Position numbers and translations under genes: made by a program. From Chitinophagales bacterium (lineage in GTDB: Bacteria > Bacteroidota > Bacteroidia > Chitinophagales > JADIYW01), in assembly GCA_023957235.1 (NCBI GenBank), contig JAMLHI010000002.1, positions 139,836-203,835 of the forward strand: DNA of 64,000 nucleotides, written 5' to 3'. The notes below the pieces were generated by a model. It saw only the letters and a program-made list of their open reading frames with translations. It was not told where the DNA came from and did not search any database. This document shows positions 14,918 through 24,706 of the stretch, piece by piece. Within the stretch, counting starts at the first letter, position 1, and each line of letters opens with the position of its first letter.

Positions 14918-17551
14918 TTATCTAATAAGAGTAAGATTTCCTTTAGAAAAATATTTCTCTTGATTTTCACAAATGATTGTCAAGTAATAAGCATAAGCAC
15001 CAGCTTCTGCTAATTTTCCTTTATATGTTCCATCCCATCCGTTTAATATATTATCTGATTCAAAAACCTTCTCTCCAAACCTATTATAAACAGCAACCGA
15101 ATAGCCTAATGCCGATTCAAAACGTACCATCCATTCATCATTGACTCCATCACCATTGGGAGTAAAAGCATTAGGTATAAATATATTTTCATCACTACAC
15201 CTCAATTTCAAAACCTGAACGCTTACTGTATCTCTTGCCAAACAATCCCCTTTTGTAACCTCCACAATAAAATCTGAATTTTGATAGACAACTGATGATG
15301 GATGAGAGATATCTGGTTGATTAATTTCTGAATTTGCAGAATACCAATAATAACTAGTTAATGAATCTGGTATAACACTCAGTTGTACCGTATCTCCTTT
15401 ATATACAATTAATGGATTGGCATTCGCTTGAATTTGAAGTGGACTATAATAAATAGGCAATGAATCTCTAATTCTACAAGAATCATTATAAAAAATAGTG
15501 AATGGCAAAACTGCATCAACTCCTTTCCACTCATAAACCATTTGAGTAGAATTGACTATCGTATCTTTAGGGGCAAAATCCCATACCATTTGATAATCAA
15601 TAGTTGAATTGATGCCAACAGTCAATAATAGCTCATCCTTCTCAGTTTGACATATATACATTGGCTGAACTTGATAAGAGATATCAGAACGGTCAATTTG
15701 CTCCTTAAATTCAATATTTGCGCTACATTGTTCAGGTCTTGAAAGTAATATACTGTACTCAAATTCTTTATTATATTCAAGTTCTATTTGCACATCCAAT
15801 TCATTTTCAATTGTTTCTCCATTTATATTCCAAATAAAATTTGAAATTTCAGGATTCAAAATTTCAAAATGAAGACGCAAAATTGCTTCGTCACAATGAT
15901 ATAAGACTTCTTTGCTAATTGTATAATCTACTTCTGGTTCAGCACATTTAGTAATTTCAAAATATATTGTGTCTTTTGCAATACAACCATTTAACAAATC
16001 CGTTTTAGTAACTATCGCCCATTGATTAGAGTCAATATACATAGTTGTCTGGGCCTTGTCAGGTGTCGAGTTAGGAGAAGATGAATTCCAATAATAACTA
16101 TATCCTTCTTCATCTTGTACACTTAAAGTTACAGTTGACGGCTCAAAAACCACTGGAGGATTGGCAATAATTTCCAAATTTGGCAAATTCTGAATAACAA
16201 CTTTGATACTGCCTGGATAATAGCAACCCGATTTTGTATGAATGATATAATTTACGGTTTCAGACTTTGTAGGTAAATATGAATATGTCAACTTATCAGT
16301 ATATACAGAAGGAGTCAATAGCCATTGAACATATTGAATATCATCTTGGGAAGCTTCAATTTTCAATAATGCTGAACTACCTTTACAAACATTCACCATT
16401 TGAGATGAGTATTGAAATGTATCTCTTAATAGCGTGATATGCTTTGTAATGGTATCAGAGCAGCCATTTCTACCTATTGCTATCAAGGTCACTGGATAGG
16501 TTCCATAACCCGAAAATGTATGTTCAGGGCTTGTCTCTGTTGAACTCCAGCCATCGCCAAATTCCCAAAAATAATTGGTTGCAGAAATTGACTCATTATT
16601 AAAAGACACTTTTAAACTGTTACAAATTGTATCATAAGTAAAAAATGCTGCCGTAGAAAATTTGCCACACTCTCCTACATTGAACTGAAAATCTCTCCTA
16701 GTCTGAGAGATATATTTACCTTTCCTATATTCATCTACACACACACCGACAACATATTGACCAATTTTATCTGGATAGGCAGTCATCTGACCCGTATGCA
16801 TATCAATTTTTAATTTGTCAGCCCCCCCCAACATATCTTCCATTGAATAAGGCGAACGCCAGCGGACTTCCTGAAATGGAAAATTGTCCTGATTCAACAA
16901 ATAGGGCATATAGGTAGGATTGACGGTGTTCATTGCATCAATAGGAGTACATAACTTATATACAAGCGAATCACCATCTTCATCTTTTGCGCTGTGATCA
17001 AATTCAAATTTTTTATTTGCGCAAATAGCAACAGGAGGATATTTGTTAAATACAGGATTACTATTCTGAATCGTTTTTAACGGTGGCACATACGCATATA
17101 AGTTCATCCCTGAAGAAAGAACGCTATCCACCTTATCATCATAAACATTTAAAATTGTACCATTTCGACAACATCTTTGATAAGAAAGATAATATCCTTG
17201 TTCATTTTCAGGAAGAATACCATCAAATTCATACTGCATCTTTTCCACACAAATATTTGGGGGAGCGGTAAAACATTCATCTTCAATCACTACTGGCAGT
17301 CTTACTCTTGGCTTGCCAAATACAGAAAAATATCCAAGAAAAGCACCACCACCATCATACACCAGCACATAACCCGGGTAATCAAAATCTGCTTGACCTA
17401 AGTAACAATCTCTATACACAGTCAGTGTAACCCGAAAAGAATCACTAGCAAGATGACGATAGTTCATTTCCCCTCCTATAAGATGGGTAGCCTTTAGGGG
17501 TAAACTGAAAAATAATAGTACTAAAACGAATGGAACTTTAAATATTTTCAC
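14918..17551 (-). CDS. Secreted PKD-domain protein with CHU_C (gliding-type, T9SS type B) C-terminus
   Basis: An 877-residue protein with a signal peptide (FKVPFVLVLLFFSLPLKA) followed by THLIGGEMNYRHL, an opening widespread in this Bacteroidota family. A PKD domain lies around residues 300-375 (NYFWEFGDGWSSTETSPEHTF, GYGTYPVTLIAIG). Further Ig/PKD-like units follow, each with DTV or similar linkers. The last 85 residues (FIPNAFTPNGDGVNDEW, YNRFGEKVFES, NGWDGTYKGKLAEAGAYAYY) are the CHU_C/gliding-motility-associated C-terminal domain, which directs export through the type IX system. It is likely a cell-surface adhesin or structural protein. No SprF/PorP-like partner is adjacent. Confidence 0.9.
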   Translation of the reverse strand: MKIFKVPFVLVLLFFSLPLKATHLIGGEMNYRHLASDSFRVTLTVYRDCYLGQADFDYPGYVLVYDGGGAFLGYFSVFGKPRVRLPVVIEDECFTAPPNICVEKMQYEFDGILPENEQGYYLSYQRCCRNGTILNVYDDKVDSVLSSGMNLYAYVPPLKTIQNSNPVFNKYPPVAICANKKFEFDHSAKDEDGDSLVYKLCTPIDAMNTVNPTYMPYLLNQDNFPFQEVRWRSPYSMEDMLGGADKLKIDMHTGQMTAYPDKIGQYVVGVCVDEYRKGKYISQTRRDFQFNVGECGKFSTAAFFTYDTICNSLKVSFNNESISATNYFWEFGDGWSSTETSPEHTFSGYGTYPVTLIAIGRNGCSDTITKHITLLRDTFQYSSQMVNVCKGSSALLKIEASQDDIQYVQWLLTPSVYTDKLTYSYLPTKSETVNYIIHTKSGCYYPGSIKVVIQNLPNLEIIANPPVVFEPSTVTLSVQDEEGYSYYWNSSSPNSTPDKAQTTMYIDSNQWAIVTKTDLLNGCIAKDTIYFEITKCAEPEVDYTISKEVLYHCDEAILRLHFEILNPEISNFIWNINGETIENELDVQIELEYNKEFEYSILLSRPEQCSANIEFKEQIDRSDISYQVQPMYICQTEKDELLLTVGINSTIDYQMVWDFAPKDTIVNSTQMVYEWKGVDAVLPFTIFYNDSCRIRDSLPIYYSPLQIQANANPLIVYKGDTVQLSVIPDSLTSYYWYSANSEINQPDISHPSSVVYQNSDFIVEVTKGDCLARDTVSVQVLKLRCSDENIFIPNAFTPNGDGVNDEWMVRFESALGYSVAVYNRFGEKVFESDNILNGWDGTYKGKLAEAGAYAYYLTIICENQEKYFSKGNLTLIR

Positions 17552-17602
17552 TTAAATTAGATTAGGATTCGTAACAAACTTTAAATTAACATAATTTAAT
17601 CA

Positions 17603-18079
17603 ATGAAACTATTTATACAAACAGTTTTTTTCATTTTCACTTTACTTTTAAATTCATGTACTGAAAATAAAGAATTACCTGAAAATACCGACTCTTCATA
17701 TCTAGAGTCATCAAATACAAGTATTGGGAAAAATCAACAGGAAAGCCTTCAACAAAAATTATCAGATGATTACAGTCAATACAACTGTCCTCCTATTAAA
17801 AAAGAGTTGACAGGGACAATTTATCAAAAAGGCATACCTACTAGTAAAAGTAATGAACTATTACGAGCAAATGTTTTGAGACTACCCAATACCTTTACAA
17901 TGGCTTGTGATGATGGCAAACAAATTAATGTCACAGAAGTCGAACTCAATTTTGAAGCAGAAACAAATATTGATCAATATCTTGGATCATCAGTAATCGT
18001 TATAGGTGAATTGAAAAAAAATAATAATAATTCTACCTTACCTATAAAAATTGATGTCATTCGTATTGAAGCAAGATAA
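17603..18079 (+). CDS. Lipoprotein of unknown function
   Basis: A 158-residue protein with a lipoprotein signal (FIQTVFFIFTLLLNSC, lipobox LLNSC with the acylated Cys at about residue 19). After a Ser/Gln/Asn-rich linker, the mature part ends in a beta-rich domain (ELNFEAETNIDQYLGSSVIVIGELKK) reminiscent of small OB-like folds, but I do not recognise a family. It starts 51 bases from the divergent CHU_C gene and ends 54 bases before the prfC start. Confidence 0.7.
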   Translation: MKLFIQTVFFIFTLLLNSCTENKELPENTDSSYLESSNTSIGKNQQESLQQKLSDDYSQYNCPPIKKELTGTIYQKGIPTSKSNELLRANVLRLPNTFTMACDDGKQINVTEVELNFEAETNIDQYLGSSVIVIGELKKNNNNSTLPIKIDVIRIEAR

Positions 18080-18108
18080 TCTTCTATACAATAAGACTTG
18101 AACTTTCA

Positions 18109-18116
18109 TACATTTG
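18109..18116 (+). promoter_or_regulatory. Promoter -7 box for prfC (TACATTTG)
   Basis: Matches TAnnTTTG and is followed by C. It lies 17 bases before the ATG at 18134 and inside the longer open frame that begins at 18098, which argues against the upstream start. The -33 element is weak. Confidence 0.45.
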
Positions 18117-18133
18117 CAGTCCAATTTACTGCC

Positions 18134-19714
18134 ATGTCAGATATTCAAACAGAAATTAATAAACGAAAAACATTTGCGATCATCAGTCACCCTGATGCAG
18201 GAAAGACGACTTTGACAGAAAAATTCTTATTATTTGGAGGTGCCATTCAAACTGCAGGAGCTGTCAAATCTAATAAAATAAAAAAAGGTGCTACTTCTGA
18301 TTTCATGGAAATTGAAAGGCAAAGAGGAATTTCCGTTGCTACTTCTGTAATGACATTTGAATACAAAGGAAAGTTAGTCAATATTTTAGATACACCTGGC
18401 CACAAAGACTTTGCTGAAGATACCTATAGAACACTTACCGCTGTTGACAGTGTCATTTTGGTTGTAGATAGTGTCAAAGGTGTCGAAACTCAGACTGAAA
18501 AATTAATGGAAGTCTGTAGAATGCGCAAAACGCCAGTGATTGTATTTGTCAATAAATTAGACCGTGATGGGCAAGACCCTTTTACGCTAATGGATGAAAT
18601 TGAAGGGAAATTAAATATTCAGTTACGACCATTAAGTTGGCCTATTAATCGTGGACCTTTTTTCAAAGGAGTATATAATCTTTACGACCATTCCTTAAAC
18701 TTATTTCGACCAAGCTCACAAACACTTTCTGATAATATTATCACTATAAAAGATATCAATGACCCTGAATTGGACAAACAATTAGGAAAAGATGTTCATC
18801 AGCTGAGAGATGATATCGAACTGATTGATGGAGTATATGGTGATTTTGACCCTCAAGAATATTTGACTGGAGATATTGCTCCTGTATTTTTTGGTAGTGC
18901 CATCAATAATTTTGGGATACAAGAATTGCTTGATACCTTTATTAGAATCGCACCAACACCTCGTCCCCGAAATACTGAAACAAGAGAAGTACTTCCTAAT
19001 GAGAATAAATTTTCAGGATTTATCTTTAAAATCCATGCTAATATTGACCCCAATCATCGAAACAGAATTGCTTTTTTAAGAATTTGTTCAGGAACATTTG
19101 AAAGAAATAAATTTTATACCCATACTAGAATTCAAAAGAATCTGAGATTCAGCACCCCTGTTACATTTTTAGCCTCTGATAAAAGTATTATTGACGAAGC
19201 CTTCCCTGGAGATGTAATAGGACTATATGATACAGGCAATTTCAAGATCGGAGATACACTTACAGAAGGAGAAAATCTCCAATTCACCGGAATACCAAGT
19301 TTCTCGCCTGAAATCTTTAAAGAATTGGTCAATAGAGATCCTATGAAGACCAAGCAACTGGAAAAAGGTATTCGACAATTGACAGATGAAGGAGTAGCTC
19401 AGCTCTTCACCATGACTTCTAATAACACTAAAATAATTGGAACCGTAGGCGAACTCCAGTTTGATGTGATTCAATATAGGTTATTGGGAGAATATGGAGC
19501 TTCTTGTACTTTCAAACCCATACAATTTCATAAAGCAGTATGGATTACTTCAAAAAATCCTTTAAAAATAAAAGAGTTTATTCGCACTAAATCAAATTAT
19601 ATGGCAGTAGATAAAGATGAAAAGCCCGTTTTCCTAGCAACATCTGAATGGATTTTAAATCTTACAAAACAAGATTATCCTGAAATCGAATTCCACACTA
19701 CTTCTGAATTTTAA
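18134..19714 (+). CDS. prfC: Peptide chain release factor 3
   Basis: A 526-residue translational GTPase that recycles RF1/RF2 from the ribosome after termination. GTPase motifs are clear: HPDAGKTT (residues 19-26), the switch block [26 protein letters not shown] and the domain II/III region ([18 protein letters not shown], [13 protein letters not shown]). The RF3-specific C-terminal domain is complete. I chose ATG 18134 because it gives the normal family length and start ([20 protein letters not shown]), and the longer frame would run through a promoter box. The next gene, a thioesterase, follows after 9 bases. Confidence 0.96.
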   Translation: MSDIQTEINKRKTFAIISHPDAGKTTLTEKFLLFGGAIQTAGAVKSNKIKKGATSDFMEIERQRGISVATSVMTFEYKGKLVNILDTPGHKDFAEDTYRTLTAVDSVILVVDSVKGVETQTEKLMEVCRMRKTPVIVFVNKLDRDGQDPFTLMDEIEGKLNIQLRPLSWPINRGPFFKGVYNLYDHSLNLFRPSSQTLSDNIITIKDINDPELDKQLGKDVHQLRDDIELIDGVYGDFDPQEYLTGDIAPVFFGSAINNFGIQELLDTFIRIAPTPRPRNTETREVLPNENKFSGFIFKIHANIDPNHRNRIAFLRICSGTFERNKFYTHTRIQKNLRFSTPVTFLASDKSIIDEAFPGDVIGLYDTGNFKIGDTLTEGENLQFTGIPSFSPEIFKELVNRDPMKTKQLEKGIRQLTDEGVAQLFTMTSNNTKIIGTVGELQFDVIQYRLLGEYGASCTFKPIQFHKAVWITSKNPLKIKEFIRTKSNYMAVDKDEKPVFLATSEWILNLTKQDYPEIEFHTTSEF

Positions 19715-19723
19715 TCTTTAATA

Positions 19724-20170
19724 ATGACAAATACGCCCAACGAAAGAATATCACTATTATCTAAAATGATAGGTACGGATCCAAAATTTTGGCCCTATCC
19801 CATTTCAAGAAATTTTAATTTGAGATTGTTAGAGGTCAAAGAAGCTTATGTAAAAATGCAAACAACAGTTCAAAAAGATTGGCTGAACCCATTGCAGATT
19901 ATGCATGGAGGTTATTTAATTACTTTAATGGATGAAGCAATGGGACTCTGTGTATATACTCTTAATCATGACAAAAAGTTTGCTACTATAAACCTAAATG
20001 CAGATTTTTTTGCAAGTTCTAAAGAAGGAGATATTATCATCATTATAGCAGAAATAGAAAAAGTTGGCAAACAAGCCATTCATGCTAGTGCAAGAATAGA
20101 AAATGAAGCTGGAAGAATTCTAACCAAATCTTCTTCAAATTTCTTTGCACTTCAACCGAGAAATATATAA
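19724..20170 (+). CDS. PaaI-type hotdog thioesterase
   Basis: A 148-residue single hotdog domain. The block LNPLQIMHGGYLITLMDEAMGLCVYT is the PaaI signature (HGG, then Asp/Glu on the long helix), with later ATINLNADFFASSKEGDIIII and GRILTKSSSNFFAL completing the fold. Such enzymes hydrolyse acyl- or aryl-CoA thioesters, often as housekeeping. It begins 9 bases after prfC and is probably co-transcribed. The substrate is unknown. Confidence 0.85.
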   Translation: MTNTPNERISLLSKMIGTDPKFWPYPISRNFNLRLLEVKEAYVKMQTTVQKDWLNPLQIMHGGYLITLMDEAMGLCVYTLNHDKKFATINLNADFFASSKEGDIIIIIAEIEKVGKQAIHASARIENEAGRILTKSSSNFFALQPRNI

Positions 20171-20222
20171 CTGATTAACATTCATTAAGATGTTTTAACA
20201 AGGGTATCTGAAAAGTCTTTTT

Positions 20223-20230
20223 TAATTTTG
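20223..20230 (+). promoter_or_regulatory. Promoter -7 box for the PDZ gene (TAATTTTG)
   Basis: Matches TAnnTTTG and sits 21 bases before the TTG start at 20252. The longer frame begins at 20228, inside this box, so it is unlikely to be translated from there. Confidence 0.4.
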
Positions 20231-20251
20231 GTTTGTCAAAATATTGTCATC

Positions 20252-21334
20252 TTGAAATTATCTTTACCTATATTATTTTTATCCGTTTTCCAGCTTTCAA
20301 TTCTACACTTAAAAGCTCAAGATAGCAACAATACTCCACGTATTACTATCCAATCCTTTCAGAAAAATAGGAAAGATATTATAGAGTCAATAGACACCAT
20401 AGACATTCAAGAACTTGACAGTGCGCTGATATTATTAGACTCGATTCTGGGAGAAAGCTCTTTAAATTTGAAAAACATTTTAAGCAGATTAGGAGAAATT
20501 AAAATTACAAAAGAAGATTTCTCTTCAATTGATAGCATTTTTGAAGGTCTTACTCAACCATTTCATTCATCATTGGATGCTGATGTTAATATTTCAAATA
20601 AGAAAGTTTCTTTAGGAGTCATTCTTGATGACAATCCTCTTCATGATGAAAACCATAACAATTTGCCATTCATCCTAGACGTTATTCCTGGCTCACCAGC
20701 AGATAAAGCAGGGTTAAAAAAAGGAGATTTTATTTTAGAACTTGACCGAAAGAAAGTTCATCATATTGAAGATGTAAAAAATGTTCTCCAACAAAAAGTC
20801 GAAAATGATTCTTTGGTAATAAAATACTTCAGCAATCATGATACTCTCTATACTGTGGCATTTTTGAAATGTATGGAGAAAAGACAGGAAAACTGGCTCT
20901 CTTTGATACAGAGAGAATTTTCAAAAGATTCATGTGTGAAAAACCCAGCCCATCCTTTGTGTGAAAAAATTATCATTCAGAAAAGTGGTCCTAGATTGGG
21001 TCTGAAGATTAAAGATTTAAATGAAGAAGGCAAAAAAGCATTAAAGGCTAAAAATGGAAAAGTGATAGTATCAGAAGTCTTCCAATCATCTTTGGCAGAA
21101 AAAATGAATCTTCAAATCAATGATGTTATCATCAGTGTTAACAATCATATCATTCAAAATTCAAAAGATTTTAAAAGTTATATTGAGCAATTAGAAATTC
21201 CTCATCCTATTGAATTAAAATACATTAGATATGGAAAAAAGAAGAAAGCTTCAGGAATTATTGATGAGTATAGCAAACCTTGGGATGACAATTCCCCACT
21301 GAATATCATTGATTTATCTAAAGTCAAACATTAG
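20252..21334 (+). CDS. Secreted/periplasmic protein with two PDZ domains
   Basis: About 360 residues from the TTG at 20252, which gives a clean signal peptide (LKLSLPILFLSVFQLSILHLKAQ); no ATG is available. The first PDZ domain is around residues 120-205 (SLGVILDDNP, PFILDVIPGSPADKAGLKKGDFILELDRKKVHHIEDVKNVL). A second PDZ is near the end (PRLGLKIKDLNEEGKKAL, VIVSEVFQSSLAEKMNLQINDVIISVNNHII). No protease triad is present, so it is not a DegP/HtrA enzyme; it is more likely an envelope adaptor. The acidic N-terminal stretch (DTIDIQELDSALILLDSILG) has no match I recognise. Confidence 0.8.
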   Translation: MKLSLPILFLSVFQLSILHLKAQDSNNTPRITIQSFQKNRKDIIESIDTIDIQELDSALILLDSILGESSLNLKNILSRLGEIKITKEDFSSIDSIFEGLTQPFHSSLDADVNISNKKVSLGVILDDNPLHDENHNNLPFILDVIPGSPADKAGLKKGDFILELDRKKVHHIEDVKNVLQQKVENDSLVIKYFSNHDTLYTVAFLKCMEKRQENWLSLIQREFSKDSCVKNPAHPLCEKIIIQKSGPRLGLKIKDLNEEGKKALKAKNGKVIVSEVFQSSLAEKMNLQINDVIISVNNHIIQNSKDFKSYIEQLEIPHPIELKYIRYGKKKKASGIIDEYSKPWDDNSPLNIIDLSKVKH

Positions 21335-21361
21335 TATTTTTTCAAGAATAGTAAAAGGCAA

Positions 21362-23365
21362 TCAACCAAAATTCATTCGTTGAATTCTTATTGCATTCAT
21401 AATTGCCAGTAGAGCTACCCCAACGTCAGCAAATACAGCTTCCCACATAGTTGCAATTCCTCCTGCACCCAAAATCAATACAATTAGTTTTACCCCAAAG
21501 GCCAATGAAATATTTTGCCATACTATTCGCTGGGTACTCTTTCCTATTTGAATAGTTGTAGAAATTCTGGATGGCTTATCATCTAGAATCACAATATCAG
21601 CTATCTCTATCGTCCCGTCACTTCCTAGGCCTCCCATAGCTATCCCTACATCGCTGAGTGCGACTACAGGTGCATCATTAATTCCATCGCCCACAAAAGC
21701 AACACTTTCTCCTGATAATTTAATCTCATTGACACGTTGGACTTTATCATCTGGAAGCAAATCTCCATAAAAATTATCTATACCTAAAGTCTCACTCACT
21801 AGTTTGACGACAGAAGTTTTATCTCCACTTAACATCGTAGTCTTAACTCCCAATGTATGCAATTTTTGTATTGCCGAATGCGCATCTTCCTTTATCTGAT
21901 CAGCAATAGTCATATAGCCAGCAAATTTTCCATCAAAAGCAAAAGCAATAGTGGTATAGATGATTTCAGAAGAATGGATTTGATTTGAAATGCCAAACTT
22001 ATCTAACAGTTTAAAATTACCTGCCAATATCTCTTTGTTTTCAATTAACGCTCTTAATCCAAAGCCAGGAATCTCTTCAATTTCAGTCAATTGTATAGAA
22101 GTATCTACTGCTCCAATATACTCATGAATAGCAGTAGCAATAGGATGACTACTATGACTTTCAAGGCTATTGACATACTTTAAAATTGTATTTTCATCTA
22201 TATCTCTTTCTAAAAACACTTCCTGCACTTTGAATACACCTTCTGTCATAGTTCCAGTTTTGTCCATCACGACATTTTTAATTTTAGCAATAGCATCCAA
22301 AAAATTGCCACCTTTCACTAAAATCCCATGACGACTTGCAGCCCCTATTCCTCCAAAATATCCTAATGGAATTGATATGACTAAAGCACATGGACATGAA
22401 ATGACTAGAAAGATCAAAGCTCTATAAAGCCACTCATCAAAAACATAATTTCTAACAATAAAATATGGGAAAAAGCACAAAATAACAGCAAAAATTACAA
22501 CTATTGGGGTATAGGTTTTTGCAAACTTTCGTATAAATAATTCTGTTGGAGCTTTCTGTTGACTAGCATCTTGAACCAATTCCAAAATTTTGCTGAGTTT
22601 GCTATCCTCATATAATTTATTGACTCTCACTAAAGCAACCTTATTTAAATTAAGCATTCCAGCCAAGACTTCTTCATTGCAGTATTTAGTATCTGGTTGA
22701 CTCTCTCCAGTTAGCGAAGATGTATTGAAAGATACCGAATCTGAAACTAATATTCCATCTAAAGCAAGTTTCTGACCCGGTTTCAATTGAATAAGCTCTC
22801 CTATCTGAACATGGCTCGCTTCAACCTCAACTGCAACCCCATTTCTTATCACAGTAGCATAATCAGGTCTTTGATCCAACAATGCCTTTATATTTCCCTT
22901 TGCTTTTGAAACAGCCATAGTTTGAAAAACTTCTCCTATTGAATAAAACAACATCACCGCTACTGCTTCAGGATATTCTCCAATAAAAAAGGCTCCCAAA
23001 GTAGCAATACTCATTAGAGAAAATTCAGAAAACCATTCTCCTTGTTTTATACTATGCCATGCATCTTTTATAACTGGGAATCCAACCGGAATAAATGCAA
23101 GAGAATAGCCTAATAATTGAATAGGATGTGAAAACCATATAGGCTGCCAAAAATGCTGCAAAACTAAAACAAAGACTAAAATTGAAAAAGAAACTATCGA
23201 AGGTAAAAACCACTTAAAGTAATGGCTATCAGTATGTTCATGAGAATGGCCATCTTCATGATGATGACCAACTTTATCATGAACTTCTGCTAGTGCCAAA
23301 ATCTTTTCTTCCTTCAGACAACACAATTGCTTTCCTTGCTGGTCATATAAATGTTGATGCGTCAT
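21362..23365 (-). CDS. Heavy-metal P1B-type ATPase (Zn/Cd/Pb exporter)
   Basis: A 667-residue pump. The His-rich N-terminus (HHHEDGHSHEHTDSHYFKW) binds metal and replaces the usual CxxC heavy-metal domain. Family motifs are present: the CPC helix SCPCALVIS (about residues 322-328), phosphorylation site DKTGTMTEG (about 367), SSHPIATAIH, and hinge GDGINDAPVVALSDVGIAMGG. The final helix has the metal-ligand Asp of Zn-type pumps (MWEAVFADVGVALLAIMNAIRI). Together these indicate P1B-2 (ZntA/CadA) specificity for Zn2+, Cd2+ and Pb2+. It exports metal from the cytoplasm. Divergent from emrA-like; no metalloregulator is adjacent. Confidence 0.92.
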   Translation of the reverse strand: MTHQHLYDQQGKQLCCLKEEKILALAEVHDKVGHHHEDGHSHEHTDSHYFKWFLPSIVSFSILVFVLVLQHFWQPIWFSHPIQLLGYSLAFIPVGFPVIKDAWHSIKQGEWFSEFSLMSIATLGAFFIGEYPEAVAVMLFYSIGEVFQTMAVSKAKGNIKALLDQRPDYATVIRNGVAVEVEASHVQIGELIQLKPGQKLALDGILVSDSVSFNTSSLTGESQPDTKYCNEEVLAGMLNLNKVALVRVNKLYEDSKLSKILELVQDASQQKAPTELFIRKFAKTYTPIVVIFAVILCFFPYFIVRNYVFDEWLYRALIFLVISCPCALVISIPLGYFGGIGAASRHGILVKGGNFLDAIAKIKNVVMDKTGTMTEGVFKVQEVFLERDIDENTILKYVNSLESHSSHPIATAIHEYIGAVDTSIQLTEIEEIPGFGLRALIENKEILAGNFKLLDKFGISNQIHSSEIIYTTIAFAFDGKFAGYMTIADQIKEDAHSAIQKLHTLGVKTTMLSGDKTSVVKLVSETLGIDNFYGDLLPDDKVQRVNEIKLSGESVAFVGDGINDAPVVALSDVGIAMGGLGSDGTIEIADIVILDDKPSRISTTIQIGKSTQRIVWQNISLAFGVKLIVLILGAGGIATMWEAVFADVGVALLAIMNAIRIQRMNFG

Positions 23366-23501
23366 TATTTTCCTAAAATTATCTTTACAAAATACAATAA
23401 TGACAACAAAAAAGTTTAACTATCATTCGTTCAAAATAAGATTATTCATCAAAATCCAAATTGACAACATAATAATAAAATACACATTATTTTGATTTTT
23501 T

Positions 23502-23509
23502 TAGATTTG
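23502..23509 (+). promoter_or_regulatory. Promoter -7 box for the efflux pair (TAGATTTG)
   Basis: Exact TAnnTTTG match, 17 bases before the ATG at 23527. A TTTG at 23491-23494 is too close to serve as -33. Confidence 0.4.
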
Positions 23510-23526
23510 TACCCTTAATCGCTTCA

Positions 23527-24678
23527 ATGGAAACAATAACTTCAACATCCTTTACTGAAGAAAAAAGCACTGTAAAAAAGAAATACATATTTATAACATT
23601 GATATTGTGTATTTTGTTTTTTGGATTGTATTATGGGTATAGTAAATATCAATTTAACAAATCACATCAAGAGACTGATAATGCACAGGTCAACGGTGAT
23701 ATTGTGCCGGTTGTTTCTAGAATACCTGGATTTGTAGATTATATTTTAATCGAAGAAAATTCACCAATTCGACAAGGTGAAATTATTCTAAGACTGGATG
23801 ACAGAGAAATGCAAATCCGTCTTAAACAAGCTCAGGCAGGTTTAAATTCTACTCAAAAAAATATTGATGTTTCAAAATCTAGCTTGGGAATATCTCAAGC
23901 AGGAGCTAAAGCCTCAAATGCCAATTTTAACGCTATCAAACAAAATCTACTTTCTGCCAAAGCGCAAATAGATGGTGCAAAAATAAAAGTAGATGCTACT
24001 GAGAAGGAATTTAAAAGATTTTCTAGTCTGCTAGAGCAAGGTGCAACAACACAACAAATTTATGACAAAGTAAAAGCAGAAAGAGATGGAGCCTTGGTAC
24101 AATATGATGTTGCAAAAAATCAATATGAAGTATTGCTCAAACAAGTAGCTGCTGCTCAAGATCAATTATTAGTCAACCAAGAGCAAGTATCTACTAGCTC
24201 TAGCCAAGTGAGTGCAGCTAATTCTGGATTGTCTTTGAGAGAATTGGATATTGAATTGCTTCAATTAAATCTTTCACATACCATAATAACTGCTCCTGTA
24301 AGTGGAATAATTTCTAAAAAGAATGTTCAATTAGGACAATTCATTCAACCAGGTCAATCCTTATTTGCCATTATCAGTGATTCATCTTTATATATCACAG
24401 CCAATTTTAAAGAAACACAAATTGAAAATATGCAGGTAGGTCAATCTGCTAAAGTTCTGCTGGATGCATACCCAGATATCCCAATAGAAGGAAAAGTGGT
24501 TTCATTTTCTCCTGCTACAGGAGCAAAATTTTCTTTACTTCCTCCAGACAATGCTACTGGAAATTTCACCAAAATAGTGCAGCGAGTTCCAGTAAAAATT
24601 TCTATTACTATACCTGAATCTTTGAAAAACAAACTCAAGACTGGGTTAAGTGCAAGAGTAACAGTCAGTACAAAATAA
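23527..24678 (+). CDS. emrA: EmrA-type membrane fusion protein (HlyD family)
   Basis: A 383-residue periplasmic adaptor. It has one N-terminal transmembrane helix (YIFITLILCILFFGLYYGY) and the biotinyl-lipoyl motif split by a long coiled-coil hairpin (ETDNAQVNGDIVPVVSRIPGFVDYILIEENSPIRQGEIIL at the start, TIITAPVSGIISKKNVQLGQFIQPGQ later). This is the HlyD_D23/EmrA architecture. It pairs with the DHA2 transporter 28 bases downstream to move drugs or amphiphiles across the envelope. No TolC-like outer-membrane channel is encoded nearby, so a distant one must be shared. Confidence 0.9.
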   Translation: METITSTSFTEEKSTVKKKYIFITLILCILFFGLYYGYSKYQFNKSHQETDNAQVNGDIVPVVSRIPGFVDYILIEENSPIRQGEIILRLDDREMQIRLKQAQAGLNSTQKNIDVSKSSLGISQAGAKASNANFNAIKQNLLSAKAQIDGAKIKVDATEKEFKRFSSLLEQGATTQQIYDKVKAERDGALVQYDVAKNQYEVLLKQVAAAQDQLLVNQEQVSTSSSQVSAANSGLSLRELDIELLQLNLSHTIITAPVSGIISKKNVQLGQFIQPGQSLFAIISDSSLYITANFKETQIENMQVGQSAKVLLDAYPDIPIEGKVVSFSPATGAKFSLLPPDNATGNFTKIVQRVPVKISITIPESLKNKLKTGLSARVTVSTK

Positions 24679-24706
24679 TTTTCTCTTATATCTCTATATA
24701 ACACTT

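Noticed and set aside
18098..18133. Upstream TTG start for prfC
   Set aside because: The extra 12 residues cover a promoter box and exceed the normal RF3 length; ATG 18134 fits.
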